Shown in pieces: positions 15,894-24,235 of a stretch of 64,000 nt of DNA; position 1 is the first letter of the stretch; each line of letters opens with the position of its first letter. Source of the stretch: Actinomyces graevenitzii C83 (GTDB lineage Bacteria > Actinomycetota > Actinomycetes > Actinomycetales > Actinomycetaceae); assembly GCF_000239695.1 (NCBI RefSeq), contig NZ_JH470338.1:647958-711957 (forward strand), read 5' to 3'. The notes beneath the pieces are model-generated. The model ran no database searches and had not been told where the DNA came from. It was given only the letters and a program-made list of their open reading frames with translations. The position numbers and the translations under genes are program-made.

Positions 15894-17321
15894 TCAGTCG
15901 AAGTCTACCTGCTCGCCAACCGTGTGGACACGGATGGAGTTGGTAGCGCCGGGGGTGCCCGGAGGCATACCGGCCACGATAACTACCTGAGCGCCCTCAG
16001 GAGCTAGCTTCTTCTCACGCAGGAAGTGGTCTACCTGCTTGACCATCTCATCGGTGTGACGTACTTCGTCAACCTTGTAGGCGTGCACACCCCAAGAGAC
16101 CGACAGCTGGTTGCAGGTGGTCTGCAACGGAGAGAAGGCCAGTAGCGGAATGTGGTTACGCAGACGCGATAGACGACGTGCGGTGTCACCAGACTGAGTG
16201 AAGGTCACCAGGTGGGTGGCGCCAATGCGCTCACCAATACCGGCAGCGGCGCGGGTAATAGCACCACCAACGGTGTGAGGTTCACTGCCTAGCGGAGCGA
16301 TGCGGTCACCACCGTTTTCCTCAACGTTTTCAATAATCGAGGCCATGGTGCGAACGGCCTCAATGGGGTAAGCACCCACGGAAGTCTCACCCGAGAGCAT
16401 AACCGCGTCGGCGCCGTCGAGAATAGCGTTAGCGCAGTCAGAAGCCTCTGCACGGGTGGGGCGCGGGTTAGAAATCATGGAGTCGAGCACCTGGGTGGCC
16501 ACAATTACCGGCTTAGCGTAGCGGCGGGCCAGCTCAATGGCGCGCTTTTGCACTAGCGGCACGGCCTCTAGCGGGTACTCAACACCCAGGTCACCACGAG
16601 CCACCATGATGCCGTCGAAGGCATCTACAATCTGCTCTAGGTTGTCTACAGCCTGGGGCTTTTCGATCTTAGCGATCACCGGACGGCGGATGCCTTCCTC
16701 GTCCATGATCTGGTGTACATCTTCAATGTCCTTAGCGTTACGCACGAAGGACAAAGCAATAATGTCTGCGCCAATGTTCAGACCCCAGCGCAGGTCCTCA
16801 CGGTCCTTCTCGCTTAGGGCGGGCACAGAAACGGCAACACCAGGCAGGTTAATGCCCTTGTGGTTAGAAACGTAGCCGGGCACCTCCACCTTGGTGATTA
16901 CATCAGTGTCGGTGACGGCCACAACACGAATGGCCACATTGCCGTCGTCGATAAGTAGCATGTCGCCAGGAGCGCAGTCTCCAGGCAGACCCTTGTAGGT
17001 AGTAGATGCGCGCTTGACGGTACCAAGCACGTCATCAATGGTAATAGTGAACTCGTCGCCCTTGTTGAGCATGACCTTCTGGTCATCCACGAAACGCCCT
17101 AGGCGAATCTTGGGACCCTGTAGGTCAACCAGGATAGCTACCGGACGACCGGAGGCTGCAGCAGCAGCGCGCACGCGATCGATAACAACTTCCTGGTCTT
17201 TAGCACTACCGTGGCTACGGTTAATACGTGCCACGTTCATGCCTGCGTCAACTAGGGCCTGTACCTGCTCGGGGGACTCGGTTGCGGGACCGAGGGTGCA
17301 AACAATTTTGGCTCTACGCAT
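15894..17321 (-). CDS. pyk: pyruvate kinase
   Basis: Last step of glycolysis, phosphoenolpyruvate plus ADP to pyruvate and ATP. It begins MRRAKIVCTLGPATES. Hallmarks are the ARINRSHG start of the A domain, the B-domain beta barrel (about 70-170), the catalytic lysine motif RRPVIAKIEKPQA, the Mg site MVARGDLGVEYPLE, and the C domain from about 340. The ATG at 17321 is preferred over an in-frame ATG 21 nt upstream because TAATCT stands exactly 7 nt before it. It follows lgt on the same strand with a 91-nt gap that holds this promoter. Confidence 0.96.
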   Translation of the reverse strand: MRRAKIVCTLGPATESPEQVQALVDAGMNVARINRSHGSAKDQEVVIDRVRAAAAASGRPVAILVDLQGPKIRLGRFVDDQKVMLNKGDEFTITIDDVLGTVKRASTTYKGLPGDCAPGDMLLIDDGNVAIRVVAVTDTDVITKVEVPGYVSNHKGINLPGVAVSVPALSEKDREDLRWGLNIGADIIALSFVRNAKDIEDVHQIMDEEGIRRPVIAKIEKPQAVDNLEQIVDAFDGIMVARGDLGVEYPLEAVPLVQKRAIELARRYAKPVIVATQVLDSMISNPRPTRAEASDCANAILDGADAVMLSGETSVGAYPIEAVRTMASIIENVEENGGDRIAPLGSEPHTVGGAITRAAAGIGERIGATHLVTFTQSGDTARRLSRLRNHIPLLAFSPLQTTCNQLSVSWGVHAYKVDEVRHTDEMVKQVDHFLREKKLAPEGAQVVIVAGMPPGTPGATNSIRVHTVGEQVDFD

Positions 17322-17328
17322 GTAACCA

Positions 17329-17334
17329 AGATTA
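17329..17334 (-). promoter_or_regulatory. -10 element for leaderless pyk mRNA
   Basis: TAATCT ends 7 nt before the ATG at 17321. This promoter placement also decides the pyk start codon. Confidence 0.65.
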
Positions 17335-17412
17335 GACCACATTCCCCGGTAACTGTAGCCTAAACAGCTGTTAAGCTAATTCAAAAGTTATTTTCATTTT
17401 CAATCAAAACCT

Positions 17413-18282
17413 TCACTCTCCTTCCAAACCCGCCCCCACCTGCGCAGATGCTTTTTGTTTGCGAAGGGTTAAAAATAGCCCAGTTAAACCGATTAGACAC
17501 ACCACGGCCGATGTCCACACATTAAGTCTAATACCTAAAATATGCTGCGCGTCATCAATTCGTAGGTATTCAACCCAAATACGCCCAGCCGTATAGATCA
17601 CCATATAGGCCCACATACTTACTCCCCCACGCCAGTTAAAGCGCCGCCCCAGCCACACCAGCACCGCCGCCCCAGCCAGGTTCCACAATGCCTCATACAA
17701 GAAAGTGGGGTGAAATAGGGTGCCTGGCGCGTAGCCTGCAGGCAGGTGCTCGTCGTCAATGCGCAGCCCCCAAGGCAAAGTGGTGGGAACACCAAAAAGC
17801 TCCTGGTTAAACCAGTTACCCAGGCGCCCAACCGCTTGCGCCACCAGCAGTGTGGGGGCCACCGCCTCAGCAAAAGTACCCACTTCAAGTTTGCGATGGC
17901 GCAGGTAAAGCCACACCGCCAGGGCACCGGCGCCAATCCCGCCCCAGATCCCCAGTCCCCCATGCCAAACTTGCGGGATCAAGGCCAAATTCCCCTCGGG
18001 CCCAAAATAGGCATCTGGGGAGGTAATCACGTGGTATAGCCGCGCCCCCACAATGCCGCAGGGCACCGCCACTAGCGCCGTATCAAGCACCACATCCTTT
18101 TGCCCACCGCGAGCGCGGTAGCGTTTGTCGCCCCACCATACGCAGATGAAGATGCCGGCCAGGATGCATAGGGCGTAGGCGCGGATGGGGATGGGGCCTA
18201 GGTGCCAGATGGCGTTGCTGGGTGAGTTTATGGCGCTGGGGAGGTTTGTGGTGGTGAGGGTGGCGAGTTGGGTGGTGTTCAT
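17413..18282 (-). CDS. lgt: prolipoprotein diacylglyceryl transferase
   Basis: Membrane enzyme that transfers diacylglycerol to the lipobox cysteine of prolipoproteins, first step of lipoprotein maturation. It is 289 aa with about seven membrane helices. The Lgt signature GRLGNWFNQELFG is at about residue 155, and the H-G-G-L-G-I-W-G loop precedes it. The start ATGA overlaps the stop of the TrpC-like gene, so the two are probably co-translated. In many actinobacteria the order is trpC-trpB-trpA-lgt; here trpB and trpA are absent. The lipoprotein FKBP at 51 kb is a likely client. Confidence 0.95.
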   Translation of the reverse strand: MNTTQLATLTTTNLPSAINSPSNAIWHLGPIPIRAYALCILAGIFICVWWGDKRYRARGGQKDVVLDTALVAVPCGIVGARLYHVITSPDAYFGPEGNLALIPQVWHGGLGIWGGIGAGALAVWLYLRHRKLEVGTFAEAVAPTLLVAQAVGRLGNWFNQELFGVPTTLPWGLRIDDEHLPAGYAPGTLFHPTFLYEALWNLAGAAVLVWLGRRFNWRGGVSMWAYMVIYTAGRIWVEYLRIDDAQHILGIRLNVWTSAVVCLIGLTGLFLTLRKQKASAQVGAGLEGE

Positions 18283-19130
18283 AGGTTTTTTTCGCGGGTG
18301 AGTTTGTGTAGGGCGGGGTGGGATCCGGCTGAGACTAGGTTGGAGACGAATTGTTGTATGTCGGTGGCGAGTATGGCGGCTTGGCCTACTACGACTACGT
18401 TGGCGCCGTCTTTTGCGTATTGCATGACGTCGTGGGGGCCGCGTACGCCGCCGGCGGCTACGCGTATTACGCGGTTGCCTAGTACGTCTGCGATTTGGGC
18501 GAAGAGGGTGGGGTCGATTTGTCCGGTGACGTAGTCGCGGGCGTCGACGCTGATCATTTGGGCGCCTAGGGCCATGGCTTGGAGGGCTTCGCGTCGTGAG
18601 CGGACTTGGACCATGGAGGTCATGCCTAGTTGGTGGGTGCGTTCGATGAGGCTTTCGAGGGCGATTTCGCTTTGGGCCTGCATGGTGAAGGTGATGCCGT
18701 CGGCGCCGTGGGCGCGGGCTTCGTGGATTTGGTAGGTGGTTACGGGTAGGTCGTTGACGATTATGGGGGCGTCTACGGCTTTGGCGACGGCGTCGAGTTG
18801 TTTGATGGAGCCTGCGTAGCCGCCTACTTGGGTTACTACTGAGATTGCGCTGGCGCCTGCGGCTGCGTAGGTGCGTGCGAGGGTGGCGGCGGCGGGGACT
18901 TGGCCTAGGGAGACGAAGGTGGCTGAGGCGGTTTTTACTTCGGCGATGATTTGTACGGGGCGTTCTTGGCTGGCGAGGGTGTGTGCGATGTTGCGTGCGG
19001 GTTGGGCGTGGGCGGCGAGTTCTTTGAGTTGTGCCAGGCTTACTTCGCGTTCGCGGCGTTTTTGGGCTAGGCGCACTGCGGCGACGGCGTCCATGAGCCT
19101 GCGTTTTTGTACTATTTCCACCACACCCAC
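18279..19130 (-). CDS. TrpC-like (indole-3-glycerol phosphate synthase fold) protein lacking catalytic residues
   Basis: A TIM-barrel protein clearly related to indole-3-glycerol phosphate synthase: IIAEVKTASA, GASAISVVTQVGGYAGS, YQIHEARAHGAD and GVRGPHDV all align. Of the key residues (Sulfolobus numbering) E51 and K53 remain as E64 and K66, but K110 is N126, E159 is Q175, N180 is D196, E210 is A226 and S211 is G227. Synthase activity is therefore very unlikely. It overlaps lgt by 4 nt and stands where trpC-trpB-trpA-lgt is expected. The GTG at 19130 is suggested by GATTAT 6 nt upstream; an ATG at 19166 is the alternative. Its role is unknown. Confidence 0.8.
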   Translation of the reverse strand: MGVVEIVQKRRLMDAVAAVRLAQKRREREVSLAQLKELAAHAQPARNIAHTLASQERPVQIIAEVKTASATFVSLGQVPAAATLARTYAAAGASAISVVTQVGGYAGSIKQLDAVAKAVDAPIIVNDLPVTTYQIHEARAHGADGITFTMQAQSEIALESLIERTHQLGMTSMVQVRSRREALQAMALGAQMISVDARDYVTGQIDPTLFAQIADVLGNRVIRVAAGGVRGPHDVMQYAKDGANVVVVGQAAILATDIQQFVSNLVSAGSHPALHKLTREKNL

Positions 19131-19136
19131 GTCCCT

Positions 19137-19142
19137 ATAATC
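19137..19142 (-). promoter_or_regulatory. possible -10 element for the TrpC-like gene
   Basis: GATTAT stands 6 nt before the GTG at 19130. The match is weaker than at other leaderless starts here, so the start is uncertain. Confidence 0.3.
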
Positions 19143-19181
19143 GAGCTCACAGGGGTTTGAAAGCAAATCGGGTGGTCGCGT

Positions 19182-19187
19182 TAGGCT
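19182..19187 (+). promoter_or_regulatory. -10 element for leaderless kinase-like gene
   Basis: TAGGCT ends 6 nt before the GTG at 19194. Confidence 0.45.
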
Positions 19188-19193
19188 GTGGGG

Positions 19194-19685
19194 GTGAGTG
19201 ATTTGTGGGTTTTTGTTGATGGTTTTACTGGTAGCGGTAAGAGCACGGTTGGCTCTGCTTTGGCGCGTGAGTTTGGGGGGCGCTTGGTGGCTTTGGATGA
19301 TTGTGTGCAGGGTTGGGATGCTTTGGCTGGCTCTATGGAGCAGGTGGCGGTGGCTTTGCGGGGGTTAGCTGGGGGTGGCCGGGCGGTTTTGCCGCAGTGG
19401 GATTGGGTGGCGATGGCGCCGGGTGAGCCTTTGGTTTTGGGTTTTGAGCCGGTGTATGTGTTTGAGGGTAGTGGGGCGTTGTATTTGGCGTATTTGCTTA
19501 GGGACGCGGGGGTGTCTATGCGCAAGGTTTGGGTTGATGCGCCAGATGGGGTGCGTCATGAGCGGATTGCTAGGCGTGATGATTACCTGTGGGATGTGGC
19601 TAAATGGGAAGCCCAGGAGCGCTTTTGTAAGCGTTCCTGGGCTGGTTTGGATGGTTTTGTTGATCAGGTGATCATCAACCAGTGA
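19194..19685 (+). CDS. P-loop NTPase, uridine kinase-like
   Basis: A small 163-residue P-loop protein starting MSDLWVFVDGFTGSGKST with Walker A near residues 11-18. It continues with VALDDCVQGWDAL (likely Walker B-like acid pair), an EG-S motif VYVFEGSGAL, and an R-rich lid IARRDDY. The order resembles uridine kinase/AAA_18-type small-molecule kinases, but the substrate is unknown. Codon use is odd: rich in G- and T-ending codons (GTG, TTG, GGG, TTT), unlike most neighbours, as part of a skewed block at about 18.2-19.6 kb. It diverges from the TrpC-like gene. Confidence 0.7.
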   Translation: MSDLWVFVDGFTGSGKSTVGSALAREFGGRLVALDDCVQGWDALAGSMEQVAVALRGLAGGGRAVLPQWDWVAMAPGEPLVLGFEPVYVFEGSGALYLAYLLRDAGVSMRKVWVDAPDGVRHERIARRDDYLWDVAKWEAQERFCKRSWAGLDGFVDQVIINQ

Positions 19686-19780
19686 TTGCCTGGCCGCCGC
19701 GCCTGCCTGTTTTCCTGCCGCCAAGCCTGCCTGTTTAGCTGCTTGGTTTGAGAATTGGCGCTATTTAGCGGCGGGGCCCG

Positions 19781-20899
19781 TTATTTGCGTTTGCTGGAGG
19801 TTTTGCTGGGGCTGGCAGAGGGTAGGGCGCTGGGGCTGACGGTTACTTGAACGTTGTCGTCAGCGTTGATGGTGGCCGTGGCGGTCGCGGTGGCGCCGCC
19901 AGAGTGGTCGATGGCTAGTACGTCGATGACCATGGCTACGGCTCCGTCTCCGCGGGCTTGTTCACTGGGTAGGGTCAGTAGTACGCGGGAGCCTACGGGC
20001 ACGTCCACTAGGTGTTCGGCGACGCCTTTGAGGGTGTTGCTCATGTCGATTACGCCGGGGGCCTCGGCGGGGTTCCAGGAGCTGGAGATGACTTTGGAGT
20101 CTTTCCAGTTGATTAGGCTGTAGCGGGCGATGACGGTGGAGTCGGCGCGTACCTGTTCGCCTTTACCTACTAGCAGGGAGTAGATCTGTGATTGGGTGGG
20201 TTCAGCTACTCCGCTTAGAGCTACGGTGACTTGGTCGCTTCCCACGGTTACTTTGGGGGCGCTGGCGTCAGCGCTGGCTGGAGTGCCGGTGGCCACGGTG
20301 GGTAGTACATCCACTACGGTGATTTCTTCAGTGGTGGCCCCGTTGTTGGTTACGGGGGCGCGCAGTACTAGGCGTGAGCCTTCTTTTACTCCCTCAAGGT
20401 TGTTTAGCAGGGTTTGGCCTACTTTTTCGTCTAGCAGCCCGGAATATAGGCGCACTCCGCGCCCACCGGCGGTGGTGTTTTTACCGTCTTGGCCTGAGAA
20501 GGTAGCTAGGTTTAGTAGCATGCCTTGGCCTTTAACTAGGGCGCGGCCGGTGCCTTTGACAAGCTCATCTTTAATGACTTTGTCTACTGGGCTTAGGGGG
20601 TGTTTGAGGTTCAGTACCGGGATGGCCCCCACGTTGCCTGAAACCGTCATGGCGTCAGCTAGGGGCGCGTCGGCGCTTAGCTGTGCGTCGGTGGCTTTAG
20701 CTGAAGACATTTGTGGGTCTTGGCCGCCTGAGACTAGCACCGGCACTATCACCATAAGGGCGATTAGTACTATTGCCCCTAGGAGGAACCAGATTCCCTT
20801 AGGGCGTTTGCGCCCTAGCGTGGCGGTAACTACACGGTGGGCTTGAGTAACGTTAGTGGGGTCGTTTGCGCTGCGGGCGCTACGAGGTTGCTGTTCCAC
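19781..20899 (-). CDS. membrane-anchored FKBP-like protein of the Pup operon
   Basis: A 372-residue protein with a basic N-terminus (RKRPKG), one membrane helix at about 35-60 and an extracytoplasmic part. It seems to hold two FKBP-type peptidyl-prolyl isomerase folds (about 110-210 and 240-345, the latter ending VGSRVLLTLPSE). Few of the aromatic residues of the FKBP pocket are visible, so isomerase activity is doubtful; a chaperone-like role is possible. A Ser/Ala/Lys-rich tail follows. The GTG start directly abuts the pafA stop (TAGGTG), making it the last gene of the operon. A related lipoprotein lies at 51369-52370. Confidence 0.75.
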   Translation of the reverse strand: MEQQPRSARSANDPTNVTQAHRVVTATLGRKRPKGIWFLLGAIVLIALMVIVPVLVSGGQDPQMSSAKATDAQLSADAPLADAMTVSGNVGAIPVLNLKHPLSPVDKVIKDELVKGTGRALVKGQGMLLNLATFSGQDGKNTTAGGRGVRLYSGLLDEKVGQTLLNNLEGVKEGSRLVLRAPVTNNGATTEEITVVDVLPTVATGTPASADASAPKVTVGSDQVTVALSGVAEPTQSQIYSLLVGKGEQVRADSTVIARYSLINWKDSKVISSSWNPAEAPGVIDMSNTLKGVAEHLVDVPVGSRVLLTLPSEQARGDGAVAMVIDVLAIDHSGGATATATATINADDNVQVTVSPSALPSASPSKTSSKRK

Positions 20900-22282
20900 C
20901 TACACTCCTGTGCCTTGCCAAAACGGGTCTATCTGCGAGCTTTGCAGCTCATCAAGTAGTTTATCCACTCGCCAGTCACTATTTGCTAGCGGATCAAGCA
21001 GCTCAAACTGGTGGGCTGAGCCGTCTTCAAGTTTGATGTTAACCCAATCGGCTTTAAGTAGGCGCCCTGCACCCTGTGCAGCTTCAATAAGTGAACCTCG
21101 CAGGTGCGCGCGGGTGGTGGCAGGGGCGGTGGGGCTGGTGGCTTTATTGGCGTCGATGAAAGTAGCTAGAACCCCGCTGCGCTCTAATTTAGTGCGCAGC
21201 CCACTTGCTGGGTCTAGGTCATGGTAGGCCAAAGCTAAACGTTTTAGTCGCACATCATTTGGCGCTAGCTGGTGGCGGTTGGCATAGGCCTGCAGTAGTT
21301 TCTTTTTGGCCGCCCAATCCACCAGGTGGCTGACCTTGCCCCAATTACCAGCGCTGATGGCCTGCAGGCAGGTACGCCAAATGTTTAACACCTGGGCTTG
21401 CCAGGGGTCTAAATCCAGCTCAGTTTGCGCATATTGGCTTAAGCGTTCCAAGAACTCGCTTTGAATTTGGGCTGCCCCTAGACGCCGTCCATCAGCTAAC
21501 TCCACCATGGTTTGGCCGCGTAGATCTTTAGAAACCTCCCGGATAGCTTTAGGGGCGTTAGCCAGGGTTAGATCAGAAAAATCTTGGCCATGTTCAATAG
21601 CGTCCAGCAGCAGATCCACGGCCCCTACCTTGAACAAGGTCATGGCTTGGCTCAGGTTGGAATCAGCCACAATGATGTGCAGGCGCCGCCATTTATCGCC
21701 CTGAGCGTGGGGTTCGTCGCGGGTATTAATCATGGGGCGTGAACGGGTGGTGGAGTTAGCCACCTCATTCCACATTTGGTCGGCGCGCTGAGACAGGCGG
21801 TAACTACCATCATCGGCCAGCCAACCTGCCCCACTGATAAGTTGGCGGGTAACTAGGAAAGGCAGCAGGCTACGGGCCTGACCCCAATAGTTATCGGTGC
21901 GCGCCAGCAGATAGTTTTCATGGCAACCATAGCCGTGACCAGCCTGGTCACGGTTATTTTTAATGATGTGTAGTTTTTGGCCTTCTAGACGCTCATTAGC
22001 TTGCTTGGCTAGTGACTGCACCAGCTGGTCGCCGTAGCGCTCTTGGATAAGTAGATCCTCAAGGCGGTCACATTCAGCGGTGGCGTACTCAGGGTGGGAG
22101 CCCACATCTAAATACAGCCTGCCGCCGCCAGGTAAAAACACGTTAGTGCTGTTATAACGCCGGTTTATCGGTTCAAACAGGCTTCGAGCCCGCTGCTCGG
22201 CATCCATCTGGCCGCCCTGAGTGGTCAGCGCATACTCGGTTTCTAACCCAAATACACGCCGGCTAGGGCTGCGACTAGTCAC
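20900..22282 (-). CDS. pafA: Pup--protein ligase
   Basis: Ligase that attaches Pup through its C-terminal glutamate to lysines of target proteins using ATP. It carries [10 protein letters not shown] at the start (catalytic/Mg glutamate), [17 protein letters not shown] (acidic base and Mg ligands near 55-70), YGCHENYL, and a glutamine-synthetase-like core followed by the C-terminal domain (from about 400). 460 aa is typical. It starts with GTG overlapping the pup stop by 4 nt (GTGA). No 20S proteasome genes lie between pup and pafA. Confidence 0.95.
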   Translation of the reverse strand: MTSRSPSRRVFGLETEYALTTQGGQMDAEQRARSLFEPINRRYNSTNVFLPGGGRLYLDVGSHPEYATAECDRLEDLLIQERYGDQLVQSLAKQANERLEGQKLHIIKNNRDQAGHGYGCHENYLLARTDNYWGQARSLLPFLVTRQLISGAGWLADDGSYRLSQRADQMWNEVANSTTRSRPMINTRDEPHAQGDKWRRLHIIVADSNLSQAMTLFKVGAVDLLLDAIEHGQDFSDLTLANAPKAIREVSKDLRGQTMVELADGRRLGAAQIQSEFLERLSQYAQTELDLDPWQAQVLNIWRTCLQAISAGNWGKVSHLVDWAAKKKLLQAYANRHQLAPNDVRLKRLALAYHDLDPASGLRTKLERSGVLATFIDANKATSPTAPATTRAHLRGSLIEAAQGAGRLLKADWVNIKLEDGSAHQFELLDPLANSDWRVDKLLDELQSSQIDPFWQGTGV

Positions 22283-22464
22283 TGTCCACCCTTTTGAATG
22301 AAGCTGTCGACAAACTCTTGAGCATTTTCCTCTAGCACCGCGTCAATGTCGTCAAGAATGTCGTCAAGATCTTGAATCTCAAGCTGCTCTACCGGCTCTT
22401 GCCACTGACTAGGGGCACTTTGCTGGCTAGAGTAGCTGGCATTAATTTGATTTTGACTATCCAC
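22279..22464 (-). CDS. pup: prokaryotic ubiquitin-like protein Pup
   Basis: A 61-residue, mostly disordered, acidic protein. It has the conserved helix region [20 protein letters not shown] and ends FIQKGGQ. The C-terminal Gln means it must be deamidated to Glu by Dop before ligation. It overlaps dop by 8 nt and pafA by 4 nt. Confidence 0.96.
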   Translation of the reverse strand: MDSQNQINASYSSQQSAPSQWQEPVEQLEIQDLDDILDDIDAVLEENAQEFVDSFIQKGGQ

Positions 22465-24235
22465 TTAAACTTCCTTGATGTTTTAGCTGCTCACGCAGGT
22501 ATTGGGCGATTTCTGGCTGGGGGCGCAAAGATTTCAAACTCAGGCGCACTATATGAGGCCAGCCCGGTGGCTGGTAAAGAATTGAAGTCCACGAAGCCCC
22601 CACCGTATGCTCCAAATTAGCTACCGCCCAGCCACGCAGATAAGCGCGCGTATCTGGCGGGGCAGCAGCGACGGCGTCGGCCACCTCAGCGGCGCAAGCT
22701 AACCGCATAATGCGCCCGCCCGCATCTAAACGCTTAATAATGGCCCCATCAACGTCACCCCACTGAATATCCAGGGCCGCCAGACGCGGATGATCCCAGT
22801 CGATACGCCCACGCCAACGCAAGCCCTGACACAGCTGATATTTAGCCACCCACTCCACACAGTCGGCCACAGTGGAAATATCGCTAGCTAAACCATCCAA
22901 CACTTTTTGCCACAGCTCAATCACCTGGGCGGCGCTACCAATCTGGCTAGCCTCAAGACCCCCAAAGCGCTCCACACAGGCCGCCTTGACGGCGTCTAGT
23001 AGCTTTTGTTGGATCTGCAGGGCGCTAAATTCTCCCCCGGATGCGCGCAGCTTAGTTTTCAAACTCAAGTCACGTGAAACCTGATGACACTGGGCTACCA
23101 CGTCGCCTGTCAGCAATAGTGGCTCCAAAGCCTGCGGCTGGGTTTCTAGCAGCCACAACGCCAGGTTAGTGATACCCACTTTCAACAAAATCGGTACATC
23201 AAAACGGTTAGAGTCACCGCTAATGACATGGATACGCCGCCAAGAGCGCCCATCGGCGTGGGGCTCATCGCGCATATTGAGCAAGGGGCGGGCATAGGTG
23301 GTTTGCAAGCCCACACTGGTGTGGATGTAGTCGGCGCGCTGAGAAATCTGGAAGCCACTTTGTTCACTGCGCTCACCTAAACCCACCCGGCCAGCACCAA
23401 CCACTATTTGGCGGGTAACTAGCACCGTGGCCAGAAGCGAATTAAGCAGATCCAGGGGCAGAGCGCGGCTAACTAAATAGTTTTCGTGCGCGCCCCAAGT
23501 GGCGCCCTTACCGTCCACATTATTTTTGTAGGCATGCACCTGTAATCCCTCAGCTTTAAGCTGAGCTGTAGCCCGGGCAGCTATCAGCTCCCCAGCCCGA
23601 TCCCACACCATGGCCGCAAATGGGGTGGCGCATTCAGGACTGGAGTATTCAGGGTGAGCATGATCCACATAAAAACGCCCCCCATTAGCTAGCACCAGGT
23701 TAGTTAGGGCCTGTCTTTGCAACTGCTTACCAGTACGCAAACTAGCCCCCGGCGGCAGGGCCTGCTCAGCAGCCAGGTCACGCACAACCTCCCCGGCCCC
23801 CACCCCGGGCACACCCCAGTCACATAGCCCACCGGCCAGGCTTTGCGCCGCGCCACCAGTCCCCTGGTTTAAAGGGGCGCCCGCAGAAAGTGCAGTGGGC
23901 ACAGATGGCTCCTGACAATCAGCGCTGCCCCCTGGCTGGCTGCCATCGCTGGCGCCCGCAGGGGCACTAGGAGCTAGGCTGCCAGGCAAATCAGTTAGCA
24001 AAGAAGCATCAGCTAAATCACGCGCCAAGCGCCCACCACGCAGGTCAGCTAGGGGATCTTCATCCTCATAATCCCAGCGCACCGCCTGGCTCCAACGCCC
24101 TGCCCGCGAAAAGGGCGCATAGGCGGCCACGCTTCGCGCCGACAGCTGCATAGGATTCATGGCGCAGCCGGGGGCTAAAATACCAAATTCGGTTTCTAAA
24201 CCCACCATGCGCCGGGCTGGATCTGGCGTGTGCAT
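22457..24235 (-). CDS. dop: Pup deamidase/depupylase
   Basis: Dop converts the Pup C-terminal Gln to Glu and removes Pup from substrates. Visible are VGLETEFGI near residue 11-19, [15 protein letters not shown] with the catalytic aspartate near 191, and WGAHENYL. The protein is 592 aa, longer than usual (about 500), because of a low-complexity Ala/Gly/Ser/Pro-rich insert at about 70-170 where the Dop loop lies. The ATG overlaps the arc stop (TGATG). Regulation of Dop by loop length is an inference only. Confidence 0.93.
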   Translation of the reverse strand: MHTPDPARRMVGLETEFGILAPGCAMNPMQLSARSVAAYAPFSRAGRWSQAVRWDYEDEDPLADLRGGRLARDLADASLLTDLPGSLAPSAPAGASDGSQPGGSADCQEPSVPTALSAGAPLNQGTGGAAQSLAGGLCDWGVPGVGAGEVVRDLAAEQALPPGASLRTGKQLQRQALTNLVLANGGRFYVDHAHPEYSSPECATPFAAMVWDRAGELIAARATAQLKAEGLQVHAYKNNVDGKGATWGAHENYLVSRALPLDLLNSLLATVLVTRQIVVGAGRVGLGERSEQSGFQISQRADYIHTSVGLQTTYARPLLNMRDEPHADGRSWRRIHVISGDSNRFDVPILLKVGITNLALWLLETQPQALEPLLLTGDVVAQCHQVSRDLSLKTKLRASGGEFSALQIQQKLLDAVKAACVERFGGLEASQIGSAAQVIELWQKVLDGLASDISTVADCVEWVAKYQLCQGLRWRGRIDWDHPRLAALDIQWGDVDGAIIKRLDAGGRIMRLACAAEVADAVAAAPPDTRAYLRGWAVANLEHTVGASWTSILYQPPGWPHIVRLSLKSLRPQPEIAQYLREQLKHQGSLSG

